Notes: a model not told the origin generated them from the letters alone. A DNA stretch of 64,000 nucleotides from Nocardia arizonensis (GCF_001310275.1 NZ_LGYZ01000027.1:1-64000), one strand, 5' to 3'; numbered from the stretch's first letter, positions 17,207 through 26,901 are shown. Numbers and translations: made by a program.

Positions 17207-17320
17207 ACAGTAGAATAGAGGCTGTCTCCGGCGTCCACGCGGTGGGCCGGGCACTGTCGATCGGCGCCACGCGATGCGCCGTCGCTCCCGGGGCCCCCGG
17301 GCCACGGCGGTACTTGACGT

Positions 17321-17338
17321 TTTGCTAAACTATGCAAA
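17321..17338. promoter_or_regulatory. Operator-like inverted repeat TTTGC-N8-GCAAA
   Basis: 5-bp arms with an 8-nt spacer, 46 bp upstream of the ArsR start and just downstream of TTGACG (17314-17319), a possible -35 box. Its position and form fit autoregulation by the ArsR protein. A degenerate third copy (TTGC-N8-TAAA) is at 17752-17767 before pckG. Confidence 0.6.
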
Positions 17339-17383
17339 TAGCGGGCGGATGCTCGCGCGTCAGCGGAAGGATGTGGGTCGGAC

Positions 17384-17713
17384 ATGCCGGGATCGAGCAG
17401 GCCGCTGTATCAGATGAAGGCCGATTTCTTCAAAACGCTCGGCCATCCCGTGCGTGTGCGGGCCTTGGAGTTGCTCAGCCGCCGCGAGTACGCGGTCTCG
17501 GAGATGCTGGTCGAGATCGACGTGGAGGCGGCGAGCTTGTCGCAGCAGTTGTCGGTGCTGCGCAGAGCCGGGTTGGTCACCGCCCGCCGAGAGGGTCTGT
17601 CGGTGATCTACGCGCTCACCTCCCCGGACGTGGCCGATCTCATGGCGACCGCCCGCGCGATCCTCACCGGAGTGGTCGCCGGACAGGCCGAGGCTCTGGA
17701 GCAGCCCGCCTAG
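17384..17713 (+). CDS. ArsR/SmtB family transcriptional regulator
   Basis: A 109-residue winged-helix protein: TLGHPVRVRALELLSRREYA, then VSEMLVEIDVEAASLSQQLSVLRRAGLV as the HTH and ARREGLSVIYAL as the wing. There are no cysteines and no obvious metal-binding motif, so a non-metal signal such as redox state, anion or metabolite is more likely. It precedes pckG and a SulP transporter on the same strand and diverges from the RafH-like gene. The TTTGC-N8-GCAAA repeats around it are its probable targets, so it may couple anion or bicarbonate transport, PEP carboxykinase and ribosome hibernation. Confidence 0.88.
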   Translation: MPGSSRPLYQMKADFFKTLGHPVRVRALELLSRREYAVSEMLVEIDVEAASLSQQLSVLRRAGLVTARREGLSVIYALTSPDVADLMATARAILTGVVAGQAEALEQPA

Positions 17714-17803
17714 CGGTCGGCGCGCTCGTGGAGCGTGTCCGCGGCCATTGATTGCATATTTTATAAACTAACTATCTTATGTTTTATGAAGAAGGGAATC
17801 GCC

Positions 17804-19633
17804 GTGATCGACCAACCGATGACCACCGACGTGCTGCCGCCGACCGAGCACAAGGGTGTTCTGACGTGGGTGGCCGAGGTGGCCGAGTTGACCGCGCCGG
17901 ATCGGATCGTCTTCTGTGACGGCACCCGGTCCGAGTGGGACCGGTTGACCGAATTGTTGGTCGGCAAGGGCACGTTCGTGCCGCTGGAGGCCAAGCCGAA
18001 CTCGTTCTGGTGCCGCTCGGATCCCGACGATGTGGCGCGGGTGGAGGACCGCACGTTCATCTGCACCGACGACCCCGCCGATGCGGGTCCCACCAACAAC
18101 TGGGTCGACCCCGTCGACATGCGCACGGTGATGACCGAGCACTACCGGGCCGCGATGGCGGGTCGGACGATGTACGTGATCGCGTTCTGCATGGGCCCGC
18201 TCGACGCCGATGACCCGAAATTCGGAGTGCAGATCACCGATTCGGAATACGTGGCGGTGTCGATGCAGATCATGACCCGCTGCGGGACGCCGGTGTGGCA
18301 GACCCTCACCGAGGGCACCGATTTCGTGAAATGCCTGCACTCGGTCGGCGCGCCGCTGTCACCGGGGCAGGCGGACGTGCCGTGGCCCTGTGACCGGACC
18401 AAATACATCGCCCATTTCCCGCGACAGCGCGAGATCTGGAGCTACGGCTCCGGCTACGGCGGTAACGCCCTATTGGGCAAGAAGTGTTTCGCGTTGCGGA
18501 TCGCCTCGGTGCTCGGCCGTGAACAGGGGTGGCTGGCCGAGCACATGCTGATCCTGAAACTCACCTCCCCCCGAGGCGCCACGCACTACATCGCGGCGGC
18601 GTTCCCGTCCTCGTGCGGCAAGACCAATCTGGCGATGCTCGAACCCGGTCTGCCCGGCTGGACCGCCGAGACCGTCGGCGACGACATCGCCTGGCTGCGT
18701 TTCGGCGCCGACGGCCGACTCTACGCGGTGAACCCGGAGACCGGATTCTTCGGAGTCGCACCCGGAACCGGCGCGACGACGAATCCGAACGCGATCGCCA
18801 CCATCGAGGCGGGGAACTCGATCTTCACCAACACCGCCCGCACACCCGACGGCGACGTCTGGTGGGAGGGCTTGACCGCCACCGCGCCCGATCATCTCAT
18901 CGACTGGCACGGCGAGGACTGGACCCCCGACTCGGCGACCCCCGCGGCGCACCCCAATTCGCGCTACTGCACCCCCATCGAGCAGTGCCCGTCGGTCGCG
19001 CCGCAATGGAACGACCCCTCCGGCGTGCCGCTGTCGGCCATCTTCTTCGGCGGGCGCCGCAAGACGACGGTCCCGCTGGTCACGCAGACCTTCGACTGGG
19101 AACACGGGGTATTCACCGCCTCGGTGCTGTCCTCGGAGACCACCGCCGCGGCCACCGGCGAAATAGGCGTGGTGCGGCGCGATCCGATGGCGATGCGCCC
19201 GTTCCTCGGCTATCACCTGGGCGACTACCTGAGGCACTGGCTCGAGCTCGGCGCCGCCGCCGACCCCGCCGCACTGCCGAAGATATTCCAGGTCAACTGG
19301 TTCCGTCGCGGCAGCGACGGAACATACCTGTGGCCCGGATTCGGCGAGAACATCCGCGTTCTCGACTGGGCGCTACGACGACTCGACGGCGACGCCGACG
19401 CGGTCGAGACACCGATCGGCTACGTCCCCACCGCCGACGCGCTCGACCTGTCCGGGCTCGACGCGCCGGCTCGGGCACTGGTGGAGCGGGCGCTCGACGT
19501 CGACATCGACGAATGGCGCGCCGAGACCACCGCGGTCGAGCAATGGTATGCCCACATCGGCGACGACCGGCTGCCCGACCAACTACGCGAACAGCTGGCC
19601 GCACTGAAACTACGTCTGGACCAGGTCAAGTGA
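17804..19633 (+). CDS. pckG: Phosphoenolpyruvate carboxykinase (GTP)
   Basis: A 609-residue enzyme of normal length for the GTP-dependent family. It interconverts oxaloacetate plus GTP with PEP plus CO2 plus GDP in the cytosol, for gluconeogenesis or anaplerosis. The kinase P-loop region [14 protein letters not shown] with its reactive cysteine, [23 protein letters not shown] and [13 protein letters not shown] are all present. A GTG at 17804 with GAAGGGA 7 nt upstream is preferred; ATGs at 17786 and 17819 are possible. The last base triplets overlap the SulP start by 4 nt, so the two are translationally coupled. The upstream ArsR gene probably regulates both. Confidence 0.93.
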   Translation: MIDQPMTTDVLPPTEHKGVLTWVAEVAELTAPDRIVFCDGTRSEWDRLTELLVGKGTFVPLEAKPNSFWCRSDPDDVARVEDRTFICTDDPADAGPTNNWVDPVDMRTVMTEHYRAAMAGRTMYVIAFCMGPLDADDPKFGVQITDSEYVAVSMQIMTRCGTPVWQTLTEGTDFVKCLHSVGAPLSPGQADVPWPCDRTKYIAHFPRQREIWSYGSGYGGNALLGKKCFALRIASVLGREQGWLAEHMLILKLTSPRGATHYIAAAFPSSCGKTNLAMLEPGLPGWTAETVGDDIAWLRFGADGRLYAVNPETGFFGVAPGTGATTNPNAIATIEAGNSIFTNTARTPDGDVWWEGLTATAPDHLIDWHGEDWTPDSATPAAHPNSRYCTPIEQCPSVAPQWNDPSGVPLSAIFFGGRRKTTVPLVTQTFDWEHGVFTASVLSSETTAAATGEIGVVRRDPMAMRPFLGYHLGDYLRHWLELGAAADPAALPKIFQVNWFRRGSDGTYLWPGFGENIRVLDWALRRLDGDADAVETPIGYVPTADALDLSGLDAPARALVERALDVDIDEWRAETTAVEQWYAHIGDDRLPDQLREQLAALKLRLDQVK

Positions 19634-21282
19634 GCGCTCTCGCGCTCCTGCCACGCTGGTCGGACTGGCGGCAGGCGGTCCGCGCCCCCGGCGCCGATCT
19701 GATGTCGGGACTGGTCGTCGCGTTGGTGGCGCTCCCGCTGGCGCTGGGCTTCGGAATCTCCTCCGGACTGGGAGCCGCGGCCGGGCTGGCCACCGCGATC
19801 GTCGCCGGCGTGATCGCGGCCGTCTTCGGCGGCTCCCGCTTCCAGGTGTCGGGGCCGACCGGCGCGATGACCGTCGTACTGGTTCCCATCGTCGCCCGCC
19901 ACGGTGCGGGCGGGGTGCTCACCGTGGGATTGATGGCCGGACTCGTCCTGACGGTTCTCGCCCTCGCCGGGGTCGGCCGGGCCGTACGCTACATACCGGC
20001 GCCGGTCATCGAGGGCTTCACGGCGGGCATCGCCGTCGTCATCGCGCTCCAACAATTCCCGGCCGCGCTCGGAATCGCCCATGCAGAGGGCGAGAAGGTG
20101 TGGCAATCGGCGTTCGACGCGGTCGGCCAATTCGTGTCCCACCCCCATCCGGCCGCCGTGTTGACCGCGCTGGCGGTGGCCGCGATCGTGCTCGCGGGCG
20201 GCCGATGGCTGCCGAAACTTCCCGTCGCGCTCATCGCCGTCGCCGCCGCCACGGTCGTCGCGCGAGCATGCGGCGCGGATCTCATGTCGATCGGGACGAT
20301 CCCGTCCGGATTACCTTCTCCCACTATCGGATTCGTGCACTTCGACCAGCTCGGGTCGTTGGTCGCGCCCGCGCTCGCGGTCGCGGCGCTCGCCGCCCTG
20401 GAATCATTGCTGTCGGCCACCGCCGCCGACGCGATGGCGGTTGGCACTCGCCACGATCCCGACCGCGAACTGTTCGGCCAGGGTCTGGCCAATATCGCCG
20501 CACCCCTGTTCGGTGGCGTACCCGCCACCGGCGCCATCGCGCGCACCGCGGTCAACGTCCGCTCCGGCGCCCGCACCAGACTCGCCGCACTCACCCACGC
20601 AGTCATCCTCACCGCCATCATCTACCTGGCCGCACCCCTGGTCGCCCACATCCCCTTGGCCGCGTTGGCGGGAGTGCTGCTCGCCACCACCGTGCGCATG
20701 GTCGAAACCGCCTCGCTCACCGCCATCGCCCGCGCCTCCCGCGGCGACACCCTCATCATGATCACCACCTTCGCGGTCACCGTAGCCCTCGACCTCGTCA
20801 CCGCGGTCGCGGTCGGCATCGGCTTCGCGGCACTGCTGGCACTACGCGCCGTCGCGAAAGAAGCGCGCCTGCACCAGGTCCCACTCGACGACAGCGACCA
20901 CGTCACCGAAGAACACCACCTGCTCCACGACCACATCGTCGCCTACCGCATCGACGGTCCCCTGTTCTTCGCCGCCGCCCACCGCTTCCTCCTCGAACTC
21001 GCCGAAGTCGCCGACGTCCACGTCGTCATCCTGCGTATGTCCCACATCACCGCACTCGACACCACCGGCGCACTGGTGCTCAAGGACGCTATAACCAAAC
21101 TCCAAAACCGCCACATCACCGTGCTCATGTCAGGACTACGCCCCGACCATCACCGAACACTCGCCGCACTCGGCGCCCTTCCCGACGGCGCGGACAATGC
21201 CCTGTTCGACCACACCCCCGACGCCATCGCCCACGCCCGCAACCACCTACCCGCCCCGGCCCACACGGGCGTATCCGACTGA
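19630..21282 (+). CDS. SulP family anion transporter with STAS domain
   Basis: A 550-residue membrane transporter: about 10-12 hydrophobic segments from residue ~25 to 400 ([39 protein letters not shown]), then a cytosolic STAS domain whose core reads [18 protein letters not shown]. The family carries sulfate, bicarbonate or dicarboxylates. GTG at 19630 overlaps the pckG stop (GTGA). Because pckG consumes or releases CO2, a bicarbonate/CO2 role is more attractive here than sulfate uptake, but this is inference. No sulfate-assimilation gene is nearby. Confidence 0.88.
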   Translation: MSALALLPRWSDWRQAVRAPGADLMSGLVVALVALPLALGFGISSGLGAAAGLATAIVAGVIAAVFGGSRFQVSGPTGAMTVVLVPIVARHGAGGVLTVGLMAGLVLTVLALAGVGRAVRYIPAPVIEGFTAGIAVVIALQQFPAALGIAHAEGEKVWQSAFDAVGQFVSHPHPAAVLTALAVAAIVLAGGRWLPKLPVALIAVAAATVVARACGADLMSIGTIPSGLPSPTIGFVHFDQLGSLVAPALAVAALAALESLLSATAADAMAVGTRHDPDRELFGQGLANIAAPLFGGVPATGAIARTAVNVRSGARTRLAALTHAVILTAIIYLAAPLVAHIPLAALAGVLLATTVRMVETASLTAIARASRGDTLIMITTFAVTVALDLVTAVAVGIGFAALLALRAVAKEARLHQVPLDDSDHVTEEHHLLHDHIVAYRIDGPLFFAAAHRFLLELAEVADVHVVILRMSHITALDTTGALVLKDAITKLQNRHITVLMSGLRPDHHRTLAALGALPDGADNALFDHTPDAIAHARNHLPAPAHTGVSD

Positions 21283-21608
21283 CACTCACGCGGGCCGCCG
21301 GAACGCCGCCGTGGCGGCTGATGTCGCTCCGCGGATATTCGCCGCCGGAGCGGCGGGACAATCCGACGGGTCGGTTGTGAACGAACCGACCGGGTAGCAA
21401 AAATGTTTGTGCTGCAGGAATATTCGTCGCTACCGAAACTGGACGGCCGCTTGTCGGTGAATCCCTTCCATGGTCGTGCGCGAGTGTGATCGTGAGGTCG
21501 ATGAACAGCCGGCCAACACTTGTTGTCGGGTGGCATTTCACGAGTGGCGTTCCTGCACAATCTGATTCGACTCGAATCGAATCGAATCGCAGGGGAGGGT
21601 ATGCGGCT
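21283..21608. other. Intergenic region after SulP
   Basis: 326 bp without a gene. A hairpin with 8-bp arms (GGTCGGTT / AACCGACC, 21369-21391) may terminate the pckG-SulP transcript. The AT-richer stretch around 21400-21600 probably carries the promoter of the next gene. Confidence 0.5.
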
Positions 21609-23192
21609 ATGGAACTCGAGGCCATCATCGGCATTATCGGTTTGGTACTCGCCCTTCTCGGTGTCATCGTCCCGGTGTGTGCTGCGGTGTGGGAGTTCGG
21701 AATTTCCGGACGCAAACGGTTGGGGTATCGCGTCCAGATGGACACCCCGCTGACCGGCGAGGTGCAGTCCGGGCACGCGCAGGTGTTCGAGAATCTCACA
21801 TTGCCCGCCGGGACCGACGTGGCCGACCTGTCGATCGTGCTGTTGCGCATCCACAATCACGGTGTCACCGATATCGTGGAGTCCGATTACCTGGTCAACG
21901 CCGATAATCCGACCGGAGTGCGAGTGCGCCTTCCGGGGCGCAGAGTGCTCGGTGTCGCGGTCACCGAACTGCGTGGCACGCTCAGTCTCAACCTCGAACA
22001 GCCGCGCAACGGAGACCCACGCATTCGGATGTTCGATGACGAGGCGGCGGGCGTGGGAATCATCGACCTGCCGAGGGTGCCGCTGAAACGTCACGGCCAC
22101 TACAAGATTCTGGCCGTCCTGCGAAGCTGGGATTCCGGCGGCTCCCGCTTCCACCGGTATGTGTCCGCGCCCGCGGAGGTGCATACCGCCATCGAGGGTG
22201 GCACCGTGACCAAGACCGAGGCACATACCGAATGGTCCAATCGTGTGCTGACCCTGCTCGCGTTCTTGGTAGTGGTCATCGTGGGTCTCGGCGTCACCAC
22301 CACCGTGACCATCCTTCAGAGCCCGGATTCGGCTCCGCTGGACTGCGCGTCCGGCAATCTGACGCTCACCGGCTCGACGGCATTCTCGGCGGTCATGAAG
22401 GACGCCGCCGAGTCGTACCGCAAGACTTGTCCGGGAGCACAATTCGCTTTCGATTTCGACAGCACCGATTCCGGACTGCAGAAGTTGAACGAGACCGGGA
22501 AACGTGAGCAGCGAAGTCCCGCCATGGTGGCGATCACCGACGGACTCAAGCCGGACAAGTATCCGGAGTTGCTGGCCCAGCCCATCGCCCTGGCCCTGTT
22601 CACGTTCGTGGTCAACAAGAAGGCGGGAGTGTCGGACCTCTCACTGAAGCAGATCCAGGATCTCTACGACGGAAAGATTGCCACCTGGAAAGAGATTGGC
22701 GGTAACGATGTGCCAGTGCGATTGGTCGGCCGCTACACGGATTCGGGAACCCGGCAGGCATTCCAGCAGCGGATTCTGGCAGACCCCCATTGGGAATCCG
22801 ATTCCAATTCCCGCAATTGTGAAACGATCGAAAACGGCACGGCTGGCATTCCGCACTGTTCACAGCCCTCCACCGAAGCCATGTTGAATACAGTCGCGAG
22901 AATCGATGGTGCGATCGGTTACAGCGAATTCGGTTCGGCCTCGAAGAACGACGACGTGGTGCTCGTGCACATCGACGGTCACAAGGCCACGCGGGAGGAC
23001 GCGGTCCATCGCGCCTACCCATTCTGGGGCACCGAGTACGCCTACACCTATCAGGAACCGAAAGCGGATTCGCTGGTCGCGAGCTTCCTGCGCTACCTGG
23101 CCAAAGAGGTCGGCAAGGACGTCATCCGCTCACACGGCAACCTCGCGTGCGCCGACCTGGAGAATCCGGTGCTCTGCCGTCCGCCGTCGTGA
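21609..23192 (+). CDS. Membrane-anchored PstS-like substrate-binding protein
   Basis: A 527-residue protein in three parts: an N-terminal transmembrane helix (~5-27), a ~180-residue soluble region without a family I recognise, a second transmembrane helix (~213-236), and a periplasmic-type binding domain from ~245 resembling phosphate-binding PstS. That domain includes LTLTGSTAFSAVMKDAAESY, GLQKLNETGKREQ, LKQIQDLYDGKIATWKEIGG and GTRQAFQQRIL. No ABC permease or ATPase gene is adjacent, so it is more likely an anion sensor or orphan binding protein than a transport component. The ATG follows GGGAGGG by 9 nt. Confidence 0.75.
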   Translation: MELEAIIGIIGLVLALLGVIVPVCAAVWEFGISGRKRLGYRVQMDTPLTGEVQSGHAQVFENLTLPAGTDVADLSIVLLRIHNHGVTDIVESDYLVNADNPTGVRVRLPGRRVLGVAVTELRGTLSLNLEQPRNGDPRIRMFDDEAAGVGIIDLPRVPLKRHGHYKILAVLRSWDSGGSRFHRYVSAPAEVHTAIEGGTVTKTEAHTEWSNRVLTLLAFLVVVIVGLGVTTTVTILQSPDSAPLDCASGNLTLTGSTAFSAVMKDAAESYRKTCPGAQFAFDFDSTDSGLQKLNETGKREQRSPAMVAITDGLKPDKYPELLAQPIALALFTFVVNKKAGVSDLSLKQIQDLYDGKIATWKEIGGNDVPVRLVGRYTDSGTRQAFQQRILADPHWESDSNSRNCETIENGTAGIPHCSQPSTEAMLNTVARIDGAIGYSEFGSASKNDDVVLVHIDGHKATREDAVHRAYPFWGTEYAYTYQEPKADSLVASFLRYLAKEVGKDVIRSHGNLACADLENPVLCRPPS

Positions 23193-23760
23193 ACACCCCC
23201 TCTTGGAGAATCGTCGTTCGATATCGCCACCGCCGGGCTCATCCCTGCGGGCGGATGGTGTGGCACTAGTGCGCTACCGGCTCGGCTCATTCCGCACCCG
23301 GGGAGTACCGCCTTGGGCATCTGACCGCGTTTGAACAGGTGGTTCGACAATTCAGCGTCCGGTGGGTGACCTTGTTCGAGAGTGCCGCGGCGCGGGCGGC
23401 GTCGGCGGTGATATGTCGTTGTCGCAGTTCGTCATGCACGCGTGGGTAGGCGTAGCCTTCGTCAGCGATCAATGTGGTGAGCGGGTGGCGGTGGCCGCCC
23501 ACCGCCCACGCGAGGCCGGACCCGTTCGAGCAGCACGGGCAGCATCAGATGGTAGTTGACGTTGGCCGCCGAGAGCGTGATCGAGAATAGTAGTGGACCG
23601 AGAGGGCGTATGCAGCCTTCGCAATTCGAGGTGAAGAACGTTCAAGACAACGCCAGCGTATGCAATTATCGTCCACCGTGTAATTCTCGTCGGAGTGGGT
23701 AGCGGGCAAGGACTGCCTTTGAATAGGGTTCCGCCCGTTCGGGAAGCAAGGAAACCACGT
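23193..23760. other. Degenerate region with transposase debris
   Basis: 568 bp without an intact gene. It contains the transposase-like remnant at about 23330-23590 and, near 23580-23700, lower-GC sequence that probably carries the promoter of the small secreted peptide gene. Confidence 0.45.
23330..23590 (-). pseudogene. Transposase remnant (IS5/IS4-like DDE)
   Basis: On the minus strand a short stretch reads SAANVNYHLMLPVLLERV and, after a frame change, ADEGYAYPRVHDELRQRHIT. This resembles the DKGY-containing segment of IS5/IS4-type DDE transposases. Both ends are missing, the frame is broken, and no terminal inverted repeats are evident. It probably marks an old insertion at the edge of the accessory region. 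Recognition rests on a short motif only. Confidence 0.4.
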
Positions 23761-23928
23761 ATGACTCTTATATCGCGAATGGCGATCGGTGCAGCCGCTG
23801 CTTTGAGCGTTCTTACTCTCGGCGTCGTAGCAGCACCATCTTCGATGGCAGGCACTTGGTCGGCCGGCGTCTATTCGGACCCTGAATGCGAGCGTCTGAA
23901 GAACGATTACTACAACCGCGGATACTAG
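23761..23928 (+). CDS. Small secreted peptide
   Basis: A 55-residue peptide with a clear signal sequence (MTLISRMAIGAAAALSVL, Ala-Met-Ala before the cut at about residue 30) leaving a mature peptide of about 25 residues rich in Tyr, Asp and Asn and ending NDYYNRGY. AAGGAAA lies 8 nt before the ATG. I do not recognise a family. Its position between transposase debris and a type-VII-like operon marks it as accessory. It could be a surface or signalling peptide. Confidence 0.6.
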   Translation: MTLISRMAIGAAAALSVLTLGVVAAPSSMAGTWSAGVYSDPECERLKNDYYNRGY

Positions 23929-24362
23929 GCTGAGTGCTTGTGGTATCCCCCGCTTCAGCCCGGCTTTTCGGAGCTGTGGGCGAGCAACCACGGTCCGTAA
24001 GATATCGGTGCTGTGCACCGCAGCGCCGAGTTGGTCGCGGTGGCGAGCTACGCCGCGTTCGACCGCGTTACCGAGGTTTTGCGGATATGCCGGCGATCCG
24101 CGACCTGGGTAGCGTTCGGTGCTTCGGCCGCGACGCCGGGATGGGTGCGTAGCCGGTCCGCGAGGGGCTGCATTCACGCCTCTGATGATCCTCTGGCACC
24201 GACTTGGTGGGTGCCGGACGTGCGCGTCGTGCAGGTCTGCGGTTGACAGGGCCGTCGGCTCCAGAAATAGTGATCGCAGAGGGCATGACGAAGCGGGGGG
24301 ATTCGATAGTGGCTAACGCGCGGGGCAAGGTCGACGCCCATACGGCGGGTTGAGGGGCGTTC
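23929..24362. other. Intergenic region before the T7SS-like operon
   Basis: 434 bp. Short open frames are present, but none has a convincing ribosome site or codon bias. It probably contains the operon promoter; I see no conserved element. Confidence 0.45.
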
Positions 24363-25130
24363 GTGCCAACCAGCGGACACTTCAATCACTACGACGATCC
24401 TGACGAGTTCTGGGACGACGAGCCTTTGAGACCGTCTCACCATGACGGCGCTGCCCGACGGTCGTCGTTCTCGGTCGATGCCGGACATCACACAGCCGAG
24501 CCGTTGGGAGGCCGGGACAGCGAGGGCGCCCCCGCAGAGGTCGAGCGCCGGCGTGTGGGGTCGCGGCATGTCGTCATCGAGTTGGACCGGGGGTTTCTTC
24601 CGATTCACGTCGAGTTCGACACGGGCTGGAAGCGGTACGTGCAGCCGTATGAGGTCGGTTCGGAGTTGATGCGGGCCTACGAGGGTGCGGTGTCTAGGCG
24701 GATGGACGCGTTGTTCGCCACCGATCGCGTCCCGTCCCCGTGGGAGGTGTCGGACACCGCGGTGCCGGACCTTCACACGGTCCTCGCCGTGTTGTTGGAA
24801 ACCACGTCGTGGGAGCAGTTCACGACGGTGTCGAGCCGGATCGTTGCCGGCGAGGACTACGAAGTCCACGGCACCACGGTGTTCCGGGGTGTCCCCGCGG
24901 TCACGGTGCGCGCGAACAGGGACTACCTCACCGCGATCACGGTTCAGCCGTCGTGGACGCAGTCGATCGACCCGCACCGGGTGGCAGACGAACTCCTTCG
25001 GTGTGCGGGCGAGGTACGTGATCTACGCCCGAATTTCACTGTCAGCGGGGACTATTCGCGCTTCTCCGAGGCCGATCTCGAGTTCCGATTGGATCGGCAT
25101 CGGCAACGTCTTCTCGAGGAAAGGGCCTGA
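24363..25130 (+). CDS. Hypothetical protein of a T7SS-like operon
   Basis: A 255-residue soluble protein with no signal peptide. The N-terminal ~50 residues are acidic and His/Asp-rich (NHYDDPDEFWDDE), followed by a compact alpha/beta region with VVIELDRGFLPIHVEFDTGW and a C-terminal charged helix (ADLEFRLDRHRQRLLEER). It is the first gene of a four-gene operon whose next two products look like type VII secretion substrates, so a chaperone or adaptor role is possible. I do not recognise a named family. GTG start; 5 bp to the next gene. Confidence 0.65.
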   Translation: MPTSGHFNHYDDPDEFWDDEPLRPSHHDGAARRSSFSVDAGHHTAEPLGGRDSEGAPAEVERRRVGSRHVVIELDRGFLPIHVEFDTGWKRYVQPYEVGSELMRAYEGAVSRRMDALFATDRVPSPWEVSDTAVPDLHTVLAVLLETTSWEQFTTVSSRIVAGEDYEVHGTTVFRGVPAVTVRANRDYLTAITVQPSWTQSIDPHRVADELLRCAGEVRDLRPNFTVSGDYSRFSEADLEFRLDRHRQRLLEERA

Positions 25131-25135
25131 TCAGG

Positions 25136-25447
25136 ATGTCGGATAAGGTAGCGGTCTCGCTAGACCTGATGCAGCACGCGGTAACGAAGTGGGACCAGGC
25201 GGCCGCGCACTTCGACCGGGCGGCAGCCACCGCGTTCGGACTCACCATCAGTGAGAACGAGGCGGGCACGTTCGCGCTGGCTCTGAACAAGTACAAACCC
25301 GCGCCGGGCTACTTCGTCGACAGGTTGCGGGAAGGTCGGACGGTGTTCACCGACATCGCGCGGGCCTTGCAGTACGCCCATGACACCTACCAGGCCGAGG
25401 ACGAGGCCGGGGCCCACGTCATCAGGAACCAAGAAGGCGAGATTTGA
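25136..25447 (+). CDS. EspC/WXG100-like T7SS substrate
   Basis: A 103-residue helical protein with the size and two-helix pattern of ESX-secreted EspC-type proteins. The C-terminal part contains YQAED, matching the YxxxD/E general type VII export signal directly after the second helix. There is no classical WXG; the turn contains NKYKPAPGYF. It overlaps the next gene by 4 nt (TTGA), so the two are translationally coupled and could form the usual heterodimer. No ESX ATPase or membrane component lies in the window. Confidence 0.65.
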   Translation: MSDKVAVSLDLMQHAVTKWDQAAAHFDRAAATAFGLTISENEAGTFALALNKYKPAPGYFVDRLREGRTVFTDIARALQYAHDTYQAEDEAGAHVIRNQEGEI

Positions 25448-26316
25448 CCAGCCGCGAGGAATTGGAGAAACAGATCACCGCGATCCGCTCCAGCCAGAGC
25501 GAGATCGGGAACCTTCCGGCCAAGGTCCAGGAATGGCACGGCAAACTCGTCGCCCTGATCCGCGCTAACGGCGCTGCGGGAGCGGCTTCGGGGAGTATCG
25601 CCGGCCCGTTCCTCGCCGAACGACATGTCGACCTGGTGTGGGAGAACCGGGACAAGATCAACGACGCGCTCGGTGAGACGTGGGACAAGCTGGCCGAGAT
25701 GGAACCGGGGTTGAATGTGCCCGTGACCTTCATCGATTACGCGGCGCAGTGGCGCGGGGTGAAGAACGATATCGACCGAGCGTTCACAGCGATCTCCGAA
25801 ACCATTCTCTACACCGAATGGCAGGGCGACGCCTCGAACCGCTACCGCGACATCCACGGTCGCCAGAGCGCGGCGTGCACCTCGCTCGGCGCGGCGGCCG
25901 AACAGATCGCCGGCAGCCTCGAATCGATCTCCAAAGCCGAGTTGACCCTCTACACCGACCTGGCCACCAAGGCCCAGGACCTGATCACGACCGTCACTGG
26001 TCTCACCGGTTCCTACATCTCCTCGGCCTTCAACTTCCCGATGGGATACCTTACCGCGTCCTCGAACCTCGCCAGTGCGGTGCAGGCGTCGAGAACGTTC
26101 ATCCTGGGCATCGCGAAGTCGGTCGCGGACAACGCGTTGACGAACATGGTCGAGGGCAACAAGATCTACGACACTCTGGCCGCTCAAAAAGGTCTGCCCG
26201 CCAACCAGTGGCCCCCGGGGGTGGTGGACAGTTACGGCTCCGGCTACCAGGGAATCCACACCGCTATCGGCGATGCCTCGGTCACCGACGGCGACGGCTC
26301 GGATTGGAAGTTGTAG
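25444..26316 (+). CDS. Large WXG-containing T7SS-like protein
   Basis: A 290-residue mostly helical protein. EWQGDASNRYRDI near residue 124 is a WxG turn flanked by helices, as in WXG100/PPE-like type VII substrates. The N-terminal 120 residues form a helical region (SREELEKQITAIRSSQSEIG), and the C-terminal part is Ala/Ser-rich with no recognisable enzymatic motif. The TTG start overlaps the preceding stop. It is likely the partner of the EspC-like protein, exported together with it or serving as scaffold. Function beyond that is unknown. Confidence 0.65.
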   Translation: MTSREELEKQITAIRSSQSEIGNLPAKVQEWHGKLVALIRANGAAGAASGSIAGPFLAERHVDLVWENRDKINDALGETWDKLAEMEPGLNVPVTFIDYAAQWRGVKNDIDRAFTAISETILYTEWQGDASNRYRDIHGRQSAACTSLGAAAEQIAGSLESISKAELTLYTDLATKAQDLITTVTGLTGSYISSAFNFPMGYLTASSNLASAVQASRTFILGIAKSVADNALTNMVEGNKIYDTLAAQKGLPANQWPPGVVDSYGSGYQGIHTAIGDASVTDGDGSDWKL

Positions 26317-26901
26317 ATGCACAGGCTGTATGCGACCACGACCAGCAGTATCGCGGCCTACGTCGCGGCGTCGGCGATACTGGTCGGTTGTTCCACGGTG
26401 AAGCAGCCCGATCCCGCGGTCGGTCTGGGATCACAGGTGACCGTCGCCGATGTCTGTGAGTCGCTGACCGGTTTCTTCGTCGGTGAGCTAGGGGCGGTAG
26501 ACCTGCGCTCCGCCCCGGTGCTCAGTCCGGAGGTGACCGTGGTCTACCGAGGCGAATGCACACTGGTTAACACCGGTGACGGCTTGGCCACGGGAAAGTA
26601 TCTGGTGCGCCACGCTCCCGACGATCCCGATCCGACCGGAAATCTCAGAGGGTACGAGAAGACCGTGGTCGACGGCAGGGAAATTTGGATCTGGGACTGG
26701 CGCAAGAACCCCTGGTACTCCATCGAGCAGGTCCTACTGGCCATCCGCACCGGGGTCTGGAACGCCACCTTGGAGATTGACGTCCAATACACCCGAACTG
26801 CCGATGGCGACCTTGAAATGACCGACGAGAATCTGCGGAGAGCTGTCGCATTTCTCATCGACTACACCGCGGAACTGACCCGCCAGCTACCCGAGAAGTA
26901 G
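26317..26901 (+). CDS. Lipoprotein, DUF3558-like
   Basis: A 194-residue lipoprotein: hydrophobic start with lipobox ILVGC (Cys25), then a region resembling nocardial/mycobacterial DUF3558 proteins, with conserved cysteines in DVCESL and GECTLV. It starts at the base after the upstream stop codon, so it belongs to the same operon. Such small lipoproteins often accompany ESX-substrate genes in nocardiae, perhaps as cell-surface receptors or immunity-type partners. No specific function can be given. Confidence 0.7.
   Translation: MHRLYATTTSSIAAYVAASAILVGCSTVKQPDPAVGLGSQVTVADVCESLTGFFVGELGAVDLRSAPVLSPEVTVVYRGECTLVNTGDGLATGKYLVRHAPDDPDPTGNLRGYEKTVVDGREIWIWDWRKNPWYSIEQVLLAIRTGVWNATLEIDVQYTRTADGDLEMTDENLRRAVAFLIDYTAELTRQLPEK

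Noticed and set aside
23934-24246. Two short overlapping frames before the T7SS-like operon
   Set aside because: No ribosome site, no coding bias, no recognisable motif.
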